From NCBI GenBank assembly GCA_937995875.1, contig CALKIW010000121.1, positions 1 to 64,000 of the forward strand: DNA of 64,000 bases, read 5' to 3'. This stretch comes from an uncultured Bacteroidales bacterium. Its GTDB lineage: Bacteria; Bacteroidota; Bacteroidia; Bacteroidales; Bacteroidaceae. Shown here piece after piece: positions 1 through 7,800 of the stretch (position 1 is the first letter of the stretch; every line of letters starts with the position of its first letter). The translations under genes were made by a program, and so were the position numbers. The notes under the pieces were generated by a model that saw only the letters and a list, made by a program, of their open reading frames with translations, made no database searches and was not told where the DNA came from.

Positions 1-35
1 AAGGCGAGAATGGAATTTGTATCCGTTCTCGCCTT
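1..35 (-). terminator. Hairpin, probable terminator at the window edge
   Basis: Perfect 10-bp arms (AAGGCGAGAA at 1-10, TTCTCGCCTT at 26-35) enclose a 15-nt loop. Read on the minus strand it follows directly after the tRNA-3'-end-like sequence at 44-55, as expected of the native terminator of a tRNA gene whose 3' end was used for integration. A T-run would lie outside the window, so this is tentative. Confidence 0.4.
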
Positions 36-43
36 TGCGATTG

Positions 44-55
44 TGGAGCTGGCGG
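44..55 (-). other. Candidate attachment-site core (tRNA 3' end-like)
   Basis: On the minus strand this reads CCGCCAGCTCCA, the form of a tRNA T-arm end, acceptor strand and CCA-like end. The bases to its right (56 onward) do not continue as a tRNA. Such an isolated 3' end is what remains at the distal junction of an element integrated in a tRNA gene. The element would then lie to the right of position 55. No matching second copy was found in the window. Confidence 0.25.
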
Positions 56-60
56 TAAGT

Positions 61-460
61 GAACTTGCCTATATCAGTCCTTGACAATCAGAATTTTAGC
101 CGAACCTCAATTTTACCTGTAGCCAATCTGTAGCCATTTCAGATATTCTTGAGAGAACGCACAGAAGTTGCAATAACTTCTTATTTTCGAGTTCAAAGTT
201 ACGAAAATATGAAATATCTTCCAAATCTTTGAGCGAAAATGTTTTAGAAAGATCTTGGCTACAATTTTCAGTGCACGGTGCAAGCCTATATATAGATAGG
301 TCTTGCACCGTGCACTGATGGGGTCTCTCAATGCATTCAACTCTGCTGGTTTTTAACATGCAAAATGGTATCATTCTACCAGACAATGGTATTTTGATAT
401 TCCCCAATATCTCTTTTCATTATGAACTTTGCAGCCATAATAATTACAAATCAGTATATA
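61..460. other. 400-bp region without a convincing gene
   Basis: Only short frames without recognisable features occur here, including a 103-codon minus-strand frame with no domain or clear ribosome binding site. The notable content is the palindrome at 269-317 and a weak promoter-like GAACTTTG at 424-431 before the gene at 461. Confidence 0.5.
269..317. repeat. Large palindrome with 16-bp perfect arms
   Basis: Arms CAGTGCACGGTGCAAG (269-284) and its exact reverse complement (302-317). Inside, CCTAT pairs with ATAGG (one extra T on the right), so almost the whole 49 nt can fold. There is no T-run on either side, so it is not a simple terminator. It sits in the non-coding end of the element, upstream of the HTH and primase operon. 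It could be a binding site for one of those HTH proteins, a replication origin element or a recombination site; none is proven. Confidence 0.75.
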
Positions 461-940
461 ATGGCTAATAATGACAACGACTTAGAACAAAAGGGACACC
501 TGTACATCAGCACTCCAACGCTTGAGACTTTAGTCCTTTCATGCATCAATGTGAAGGAAGCCGCACATACAAGTGGCATCGAATATTCTAATTTTCTGAA
601 AGCATGCAAGCTGGAAAAGGATATTAGGCTCAGTACGTATCGAAGGTGTGCGGCAGGCTTGGGTATGGACGTACTCATCATTCACTTGCCTCACAATATT
701 GTAAGAAAGCTGGTCAAGCCTACACCTCATGTAAGGAATCGGTATGAAACTATTGAGCAGGATGAGATAATAGAGATCTTCGGGGAGTCCATGCTGGGTG
801 GTGGTATGCGGATAGACGAACTTCTGATCGAGTTTATAAACCATTTGACAAAGCACGAGAAAGACCATCTGATGAGACCGTTTCTGATGGCTATTGTAGA
901 ACTTTGCCAAAAACTGCTTAAAGAAGATGGAAAACAATGA
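461..940 (+). CDS. Hypothetical protein, first gene of primase operon
   Basis: About 159 residues, not recognised. ATG 461 (MANNDND) is preferred over the upstream ATG at 422, which lies inside a promoter-like element (GAACTTTG, 424-431). The protein is soluble, with no signal peptide. Residues ~35-75 have the spacing of a small helical DNA-binding region (KEAAHTSGIEYSNFLKAC), followed by an acidic linker and a helical C-terminus. Its last codons overlap the next gene's ATG at 927, so it is translationally coupled to the HTH and primase genes. That position suggests a regulator or replication accessory, but this is a guess. Confidence 0.6.
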   Translation: MANNDNDLEQKGHLYISTPTLETLVLSCINVKEAAHTSGIEYSNFLKACKLEKDIRLSTYRRCAAGLGMDVLIIHLPHNIVRKLVKPTPHVRNRYETIEQDEIIEIFGESMLGGGMRIDELLIEFINHLTKHEKDHLMRPFLMAIVELCQKLLKEDGKQ

Positions 941-1319
941 AACGCGTTCCCTGCTGAACGAAATTCAAGGCCTTCGTGAGGAATTCAGGCAGATAGCATG
1001 CTTTATAAGGGAGTTAAAGCGTGATTATTCCGTCTTGGAAGAAAAGATAGAACTGAGCACGTCGGATGTCCTTCACCTACTTGGGATATCGAAGGCTTCA
1101 CTTGCCAGATGGAGGGAATCCAATTCCATTCCCTACCGATATGTGTCAAGCAATCATGTGGTCTATCCGTTTAAGGGTCTGTACCTTGCCATCAAGAGCG
1201 GCAGGGCTACATTCAAAGGATTTCGACGCTTGGAAGCCCTTCAACGCCTTAACGCCTACAAGGATGGAATTCTCAAGGGTTACATGGGAGATTCACGGAC
1301 TTTATTCGAGGAGCTATGA
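927..1319 (+). CDS. Helix-turn-helix protein, mobile-element type
   Basis: 130 residues. An N-terminal coiled-coil-like stretch (residues ~5-40, NEIQGLREEFRQ) is followed by a MerR/excisionase-like HTH (LSTSDVLHLLGISKASLARWRE, ~42-63) and the usual wing with substituted 'IPYRYVSSNHVVYPF'. Small proteins of this build accompany integrases and primases in Bacteroidetes mobile elements, where they act as excisionases or operon regulators. It overlaps the previous gene by 14 nt and the next by 4 nt (ATGA), so all are co-translated. Target site unknown; the palindrome at 269-317 is a candidate. Confidence 0.75.
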   Translation: MENNETRSLLNEIQGLREEFRQIACFIRELKRDYSVLEEKIELSTSDVLHLLGISKASLARWRESNSIPYRYVSSNHVVYPFKGLYLAIKSGRATFKGFRRLEALQRLNAYKDGILKGYMGDSRTLFEEL

Positions 1320-3379
1320 ACATCAAGGAGGAAATACTGAATCGAACCAATAGGGGACTGGAGATTTTCTGCTTCTATATGCCCATAGACTTTGTTCCCA
1401 AGCGCAATTTCCGAAGCCCTTTGTACGCTGACAGGCGTGCCTCGTGCAATATCTACCTCGACAACAAGTCGGGATGCTACCGGATGAAGGACTTCGGAAA
1501 TGATGCTTACTCCGGTGATTGCTTCTGGTTTGCTGCGGTGATGCTCGGTCTGGACGTGAGAAAAGACTTCATGGTCGTGCTGGAAACGATAATCAGAGAT
1601 TTACAGCTCAACATACACATTGAACGAAAAGAGCATTATGTGCAGCAAGCACCCTTGATGAATCCATCCGGGCAAATCGTATTACCTCCATCCAATCATG
1701 CTGCTTCCACAGCAAACGAAAAATGGTTCAAATATATTGAGCAGCCCTTTGGAGAATCGGAACTGAATTATTGGTGGCAATACGGCATTGATGCCAAGAC
1801 CTTGCAACGCTTCCATGTGAAATCAATAGCACAGTATGAATCCATTTCCAACCAAGGTAAGTCCTTCTCACTCGTTTCAACGAAAGAAGAGCCCATATTC
1901 GTCTATTGCTTAGGAAAGTTCGTAAAAGTCTATCGACCCAAGAGCAAGTTACGTTTCCTCTACGGAGGTGAAAAGGTGGAAGACTATGTTTTTGGCTTTG
2001 AGCAGCTGCCCGGAAAGGGCGACATGATATTCATCACGGGTGGAGAGAAGGACGTTCTTTCACTCTCCGCTCACGGGTTCAATGCCATCTGCTTCAACAG
2101 CGAGACGGCACAGATCCCGGGAAATATCATAGAGGGACTGCAACTCCGATTTCAGCACATAATCATATTGTATGATACAGATGAAACCGGCATAAGGGAA
2201 GCAATACGGCAAACAGAAAGACTAGCACAATACAAGGTATTATGCCTGACTTTACCCTTACAAGGTACAAAAACAGAAAAGGATGTTTCTGATTACTTCG
2301 CCTTGGGCAATGATACAGAAGATTTGAAGGTATTACTTTCTGACATATTTACCAAAATGTATGCACAAACGGTGATGATGTTGCAATCATGTGAAATAGA
2401 CTATGACAATCCCCCCGATGCTTCCAAATCAGTAGTAGCAGTGAATGGCGTGCCACTTGGCACGCAGGATAATCTTTTCTGCATCACGGGTGGAGAAGGT
2501 ACGGGGAAAAGCAATTACATTTCTGCAATCCTTGCGGGTACGCTTGGTGCAGAACGATTGCGAGCTGAGCAAACATTGGGTGTAGAGGTTACAGCCAATC
2601 CTAAAGGCTTAGCCGTACTTCACTATGACACGGAGCAATCAGAGGCACAACTACACAAGAACTTAGGTAAAACCCTTCGGAGAGCCGGAATCAAGTCTGT
2701 GCCAGAGTTTTATCATTCGCTTTACCTAGCATCACTCTCTCGCAAGGAAAGGCTGAAAATCATTCGTGAGAGTATGGACTTGTTCCATCACAAGCATGGA
2801 GGTATCCACCTCGTGGTGATTGATGGAATAGCCGATTTAATCCGTTCCGCCAATGACGAGACGGAAAGTATTGCCATTGTTGACGAACTCTACCGCTTGG
2901 CAGGCATCTACAATACCTGCATTATCTGTGTGCTGCACTTCGTACCGAATGGTATCAAACTCCGTGGACATATCGGCTCCGAGTTGCAACGTAAGGCGGC
3001 AGGAATACTCTCCATAGAGAAAGACGACAATCCAGAATATTCTGTGGTGAAGGCACTGAAAGTCCGTGACGGAAGCCCGCTGGACGTACCGATGATGCTT
3101 TTCGGTTGGGACAAGGCAGAGGACATGCACGTCTATCGTGGTGAGAAGTCAAAGGAGGACAAGGAAAAGCGCAAGACCGATGAACTTATTGGCGTTGTCA
3201 GGGAGGCTTTCCGAAATTCTTTCAAACTCTCATACCAAGAGCTTTGCGAGGTTCTGATGCGAGAGATGGAAATCAAGGAAAGAACAGCGAAGAAGTACAT
3301 CGCCTACATGAAAGAACAGCGTATCTTGGCACAGGATACCAATGGTAACTATCAAAAAGGAGAACTATGCCGTACTTAG
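1316..3379 (+). CDS. Primase-helicase: Toprim plus RecA-like ATPase
   Basis: 687 residues. The N-terminus (~20-75) resembles a degenerate CHC2 primase domain (IYLDNKSGCYRMKDFGN) without the zinc ligands. A Toprim domain follows (~235-300): GGEKDVLSLSAHGF with the catalytic Glu, and IILYDTDETG with the DxD. Next comes a RecA-fold ATPase (~385-620) with Walker A GGEGTGKSN and Walker B HLVVIDGIADL. The C-terminus is helical and possibly winged. This fusion is typical of replication proteins of integrative/mobilisable elements and would prime and unwind the excised circle. It overlaps both neighbours (4 nt and 13 nt). The absent zinc ligands suggest a divergent primase. Confidence 0.85.
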   Translation: MNIKEEILNRTNRGLEIFCFYMPIDFVPKRNFRSPLYADRRASCNIYLDNKSGCYRMKDFGNDAYSGDCFWFAAVMLGLDVRKDFMVVLETIIRDLQLNIHIERKEHYVQQAPLMNPSGQIVLPPSNHAASTANEKWFKYIEQPFGESELNYWWQYGIDAKTLQRFHVKSIAQYESISNQGKSFSLVSTKEEPIFVYCLGKFVKVYRPKSKLRFLYGGEKVEDYVFGFEQLPGKGDMIFITGGEKDVLSLSAHGFNAICFNSETAQIPGNIIEGLQLRFQHIIILYDTDETGIREAIRQTERLAQYKVLCLTLPLQGTKTEKDVSDYFALGNDTEDLKVLLSDIFTKMYAQTVMMLQSCEIDYDNPPDASKSVVAVNGVPLGTQDNLFCITGGEGTGKSNYISAILAGTLGAERLRAEQTLGVEVTANPKGLAVLHYDTEQSEAQLHKNLGKTLRRAGIKSVPEFYHSLYLASLSRKERLKIIRESMDLFHHKHGGIHLVVIDGIADLIRSANDETESIAIVDELYRLAGIYNTCIICVLHFVPNGIKLRGHIGSELQRKAAGILSIEKDDNPEYSVVKALKVRDGSPLDVPMMLFGWDKAEDMHVYRGEKSKEDKEKRKTDELIGVVREAFRNSFKLSYQELCEVLMREMEIKERTAKKYIAYMKEQRILAQDTNGNYQKGELCRT

Positions 3380-3675
3380 ACTACAATACAGAAGATACAT
3401 GGCAAAAACGCCTGTTCAACAAGTTGATGAGTGTCGAGGACAAACTTGACCAGCTGCTTGTCCTGCAAGAGCAATCCGTCGATACAACCGTCCATCCACC
3501 CTTGAAACCGGAATACCTGGACATCATAGATGTTTCTAAAATCTTGAAGGTAGAGCAAAAGACTATCTACAACTGGGTTTGGGCAGGGAAAATCCCCTTT
3601 CTCAAGGCCAATGGACGATTGCTGTTCTTGCGGGAAGAGATAGATAAAATGCTGCAGAAGCGAAACAGTTGGTAA
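3367..3675 (+). CDS. Small HTH (excisionase-type) protein
   Basis: 102 residues. A helical N-terminus (WQKRLFNKLMSVEDKLDQLLVL) is followed by a MerR/Xis-type HTH: IIDVSKILKVEQKTIYNWVWAGKIPFLKANGRLLFLREEIDKML, the standard form of HTH_17 excisionase-like proteins. It overlaps the primase stop by 13 nt and closes the operon. A role in excision or regulation is likely by family; no integrase is present in the window to pair it with. Confidence 0.8.
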   Translation: MPYLDYNTEDTWQKRLFNKLMSVEDKLDQLLVLQEQSVDTTVHPPLKPEYLDIIDVSKILKVEQKTIYNWVWAGKIPFLKANGRLLFLREEIDKMLQKRNSW

Positions 3676-3808
3676 TTAATGACAATAAGAAAATTAAGGT
3701 TTCTTCCAGCATTCAAAAGTTTATTATGAATATCGAAGTTTACTGTATTTTGAATTACCATTTCCAACTAATAAAAAGAATAATAGATGTGGTGTTTCAC
3801 ATTTTTTA

Positions 3809-3816
3809 TTATCTTT
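3809..3816 (+). promoter_or_regulatory. Promoter -7 element for the abi gene
   Basis: TATCTTTG matches the Bacteroidetes -7 consensus TAnnTTTG and lies 16 nt before the ATG at 3833, so the leader is very short. The upstream element is only weak (TTTC near 3794). The same octamer recurs at 4748 in front of the putative RNA. Confidence 0.6.
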
Positions 3817-3832
3817 GTACAAAAAATAGAAT

Positions 3833-4732
3833 ATGAAGAAAGCTATAGATGTATCAAGGCAGATAGAATTGCTTCGACAACGTGGCATGACCATCAGCGA
3901 CGAGGATAAAGCAAAGGAAGTCCTACTTGATGTTGGGTATTATCGCTTGGGATTTTATTGGTTCCCTTTCGAGGTGTCATACCCCCGCAAAGATTGTAGA
4001 ACGCATGAGTTCTGTAAAGGGACAAATTTCGACTATATCGTAAAATTGTATTATTTTGATTTTAATCTTAGGAATATTCTCACGAAGTATCTAAATCGTA
4101 TTGAAATCAATTTCAGAACTTTTCTCACCTATCATGTGTCGAACAAGCATCAAGATTCACCAACATGGTTTGTAAATCCAGCTGTAGTTTCCATGTCATA
4201 TGTGCAAAGTTTTGACAGGGAAGTTTACACTAGCAAATTCAAACTAACCCCTGCCATCAAGCATCATCATAAGACTCATATAAATGACAAATATGCTCCA
4301 GCATGGAAGACCATAGAGTTTATGACACTAGGAGAAGTCATTTATCTCTTCAATGCTATCAAGGATCAAAAAACTCAGAGAGCCATCAGCGAGCATTTCG
4401 GCATACGGCAACTGACTGTATTCAAAAGTTATCTTGCTGTCATCAGAACCATACGAAATCATTGCGCCCATGGTAATATTCTATACGATATAGCATTGCC
4501 GACATCCATAAGGAAAGGTCCTGCTGGGAAAATGTCGGAATTAGATTATCAAAGATTGCATGGTGCTATCAAAGTAATTTATTATATGACAGGTATTGTA
4601 TCAAAGAACAGACAGAATGATTTGAGAACAGAATTAATAGCTTTGTTTGAGAAATATCGTGAAGTACCCGAAGTTCAAAATACGATAAAAAATGCGACTG
4701 GAATAGAAAATATTGGCACAATTCTTGCCTAA
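3833..4732 (+). CDS. Abi_2 / AbiF-AbiD-like abortive infection protein
   Basis: 299 residues, the usual length of the Abi_2 family. N-terminal motif KAIDVSRQIELLRQRGMTISDEDKAKEVLLDVGYYRLGFYW-type helix (YYRLGFYWFPF), a middle FDFNLRNILTKYLNRIEINFRT block and the C-terminal HEPN-type motif RNHCAHGN: R208, N209, H213 (Rx4H). HEPN proteins of this family are RNA-cutting or RNA-binding toxins that block phage growth. It has its own TAnnTTTG promoter and is immediately followed by a promoter-hairpin-terminator unit, probably an associated small RNA. It lies between two oppositely oriented operons, as expected of a defence insertion. Confidence 0.85.
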   Translation: MKKAIDVSRQIELLRQRGMTISDEDKAKEVLLDVGYYRLGFYWFPFEVSYPRKDCRTHEFCKGTNFDYIVKLYYFDFNLRNILTKYLNRIEINFRTFLTYHVSNKHQDSPTWFVNPAVVSMSYVQSFDREVYTSKFKLTPAIKHHHKTHINDKYAPAWKTIEFMTLGEVIYLFNAIKDQKTQRAISEHFGIRQLTVFKSYLAVIRTIRNHCAHGNILYDIALPTSIRKGPAGKMSELDYQRLHGAIKVIYYMTGIVSKNRQNDLRTELIALFEKYREVPEVQNTIKNATGIENIGTILA

Positions 4733-4755
4733 TTTAAAAAGAATCACTATCTTTG
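4725..4755 (+). promoter_or_regulatory. Promoter for the abi-associated small RNA
   Basis: TTG at 4725-4727 (inside the last codons of the abi gene), 20 nt spacing, then TATCTTTG at 4748-4755. This fits the Bacteroidetes -33/-7 arrangement. No protein gene follows on the plus strand, only hairpins and a terminator. Confidence 0.6.
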
Positions 4756-4756
4756 C

Positions 4757-4853
4757 ATCGGACTTAGTGCCGATAAAGACTTTTGTCGCTTTATTAGCAC
4801 TCTAAAAAGGAGAAAATGGGGCTGTGCACTTTGTCGGCACAGTCCTTTTTTTA
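4757..4853 (+). ncRNA. Putative structured small RNA next to the Abi gene
   Basis: About 95 nt between a good promoter and a strong terminator. Visible elements: a 5-bp stem ATCGG/CCGAT (4757-4761 with 4770-4774), an AAAG...CTTT stem with a GAC-TTTT-GTC tip (4775-4792), a purine-rich single-stranded stretch (AAAAAGGAGAAAA, ~4804-4816) and the terminator hairpin. Small RNAs adjacent to AbiF-type HEPN genes are known (the abiF RNA motif), where they are thought to act with or against the HEPN protein. That this is a member is inferred from position and layout, not from a covariance match. A 19-codon frame starting at 4815 is probably chance. Confidence 0.5.
4819..4852 (+). terminator. Rho-independent terminator of the small RNA
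   Basis: GGGCTGTGC (4819-4827) pairs with GCACAGTCC (4837-4845) with one G-T pair, followed by seven T (4846-4852). It ends the plus-strand unit just before the convergent end of the methylase-helicase gene at 4859. Confidence 0.85.
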
Positions 4854-4858
4854 TATTA

Positions 4859-7800
4859 TCAGAATCTCCATTTAGGTTTAAAATGCTGTACGTTGCTACC
4901 TTCTTCTTTATCCTGAACAAAATGATTCTCATTCGCCATCTCCGCTGAGTATTTGTGGTCAGGCAATTTCTCTCCTTGCTTCATTTCCTCCGTTTCCTCT
5001 TTTTCCTCCTCCGGTGGTGCAAGCGTAAGCGCAATTTTTCGGTCAAGTTCTGCTGCCTCCCCTTTGAGCATACGAAGCTCGTCCTCTTTCTTCCAAGAGC
5101 CGTTGGCTATATTTGTGTAAACGTCTTTGTTGGCCACAACCTTTGCCATTTCCTTCTCATGCGACTCTATCACCTTCGGGATACGCTCCAAGGCATTAAC
5201 GAAGTTCTCACAGGCAAGTTTCGGGTCTGTCGCCAACTTACCGTTATTATAGGTATAGTAGATGCTCTCCTGTCCCTTGACAAAGAAGCGGTTCACCGAA
5301 CAATCAAACAAGTCCTTTGAGCTGCTCTCCGTCTTGACCATGACGGAAAAGCCGTAAATCTCACCGATTTTGTTGTACTCGCCCTTGGTGCGTGCCTTCT
5401 CGTCAATCTCATGCAAGCGGGCGGCAATTACCTTGATGTCCGTGGAGTCCTCCACACCCTTTATCGTCAGTTTATTGACGGGCAGTCCCTCGTTGTCACG
5501 TTCCACACGCTGTTCAAAGAGAGTCAAGTCCGCCTTTGCCTCCTTGATCTTATCAGAATGGAAGGACACGGAACTGTCAATCTCCGTCAATTTCCCTGTC
5601 GCTGCATCACGCTCACGGAGGAAATTCTTGCGCTCGGATTCCAAGGTGGCAATCTTCTTGTCCAACCTTGCCTTCTCCAAGAGGTCGGTGTTGCCCGAAA
5701 GCACTGCCACGTACTCGGAGAAGTTCATTCCGCTGTCCTCATCCATCGAGCCCTCGTCAATGGTACGACTGCCCAGCGTGTTCGTCTTGAGCTGGTTGAT
5801 AAAAAGCTGCTTGTTATGCAATAGGTTGAACTTGTAGCTGTCCAGCGACCGCTCTACGGCATAGATAATCACATCGACCTTGTTATCGGCAAACTCCTTG
5901 GCGATAAGGTTTCCCTTGCGCACGGCTCGCCCGTTGCGCTGCTCCAAGTCCGATGGTCGCCAGGGCGTGTCCAAATGATGGATAGCCACGGCACGCTGCT
6001 GTGCGTTCACGCCCGTGCCCAACATGGACGTGGAACCAAAGATGATGCGGATGTCGCCTCGGTTCATGGCATCCACCATCGCCTTCTTTGCCTTTTCGTT
6101 CTTACACTCCTGAATGAAGCGTACCTCGTAGGACGGGATATGGTAGTCTTCCACCAACTTACGCTTTATCTCGCTGTACACGTTCCATTCTCCGGGCTTG
6201 TAAGTACCCAAGTCAGAGAATACGAACTGCGTTCCTTTCTGTGCATCATACTTCCGATAATAGTCATTGAGCAACTTCGCACAATGGCTCGCCTTGTTGT
6301 CGATATGATCCGAGTAACGTTCCAAATCTATCATGCGTAAATCTAAGCTCATCTTCCGGGCGTAGTCTGTGGCGATGAGCATCTTCGCCTTTTCCTCGCT
6401 CTCGCTGAGCGGCGCACGTCCCAAAAGTGTGGCGTTACCCGTCTTGGCGAACTCCATCAGCTTGCCGATAAATTCCTCCTGTTCGGGTGTGGGCGGTATG
6501 TTGTGCAGTATCTCGTTCTTCTCGGGACGGTCGATACCGATGTCCTTTGCCGTGCGGAAATCGCATATCTCCGCATAGAACGCCGCAAGCTCCGGCACCT
6601 TGATGAAAGTACGGAACCGCTCCTTCTGGATAATCTCATTGGTGATGGAGAACTCATAGTCGGTGGATTTCTTGGCAAAGACCGCCGCCCAAGCATCAAA
6701 GCTGTTGATGCCCTGCCGCTCCAACGCTTGTGGGCGCAGGTATTTGAAAAGCAGATAAAGTTCGGTCAAACTGTTGGAAATGGTCGTTCCCGAAAGGAAG
6801 GTCGCCCCTAAGTCCTTGCCCGACCGCTCCTGTATGGTGCGTATGGCAAAGAGCATGTTCAGGGCACGCTGTGAGCCGTCGGGATTGCCCAAGCCCGACA
6901 CCCTGTCGTGGCGGGTGTTGAACATCAGGTTCTTGAATTGGTGGCTTTCATCGACAAAGAGGTGGTCAATGCCCATCATCTTGAAGTCCACGGCATCGTC
7001 CTTTCTCTCGGCAATGCTGTCCTGTATGTTCTGCAACTTCGCTTCAAGCGTCTGCTTGCGCTTCTCCAATCCTTTGAGCATACCACGGGAGATGTCCGCT
7101 CCCTGCATACGCAGGACTTCGAGGTTTTCCTCCACGGAGTCCATCTCCTTCTGCAGGATAGCCTCCTGTATTTCCAATGCCTGCGGTATCATGCCGAACT
7201 GCTCGTGCGTGAGGATGATGCAGTCCCAGTCATTGTTCTTGATGTCGTTGAAGATGCGCTGCCGGTTCTGCCTGCTGAAGTCGTTCTTGCCCGGATAGAG
7301 AATCCTCGCATTGGGATAAGCCTTGCGGAACGTGTCGGCAATGTCGAATACGTTTGCCTTCAGTCCGATAATCATCGGCTTGTTCGCCAACCCCAAGCGT
7401 TTCATCTCATAGGCTGCCGTACACATGATGAGCGTCTTGCCCGCTCCCACCTCATGGTCGCAGATACCCCCGCCGTTGGTTTTGAGCATCCATACGGCAT
7501 CCTTTTGGCTTTTATATAGGTCGGCAATGCCTAACCGTTTGAGGTCAAGGTCGGGAAAAGTCTGGTGCGTGCCGTCGAAGTTGGGTCGCACAAAACAGTT
7601 GAAAAGCCGGTTGTAACGGTCGGAGAGCTGCTGCTTGAACGTGTCGGGTGTCCGTCCGAGCCAGTCGACAAAGCCCTGCCGTATCTCCTCAATCTTGGCA
7701 TTCGCCATCTGTATGGCGTGCCCGTCGCGCACCTTGATGGTCTTGATCTCTCCCGTAACCTTATCCGTCACCTCCTTGTTCTTGTTGATGTCGGGTATGG

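Noticed and set aside
4815..4874. 19-codon frame with a purine-rich upstream stretch in the abi-associated RNA
   Set aside because: Its body is the terminator hairpin and its end overlaps the convergent gene; more likely RNA structure than a peptide.
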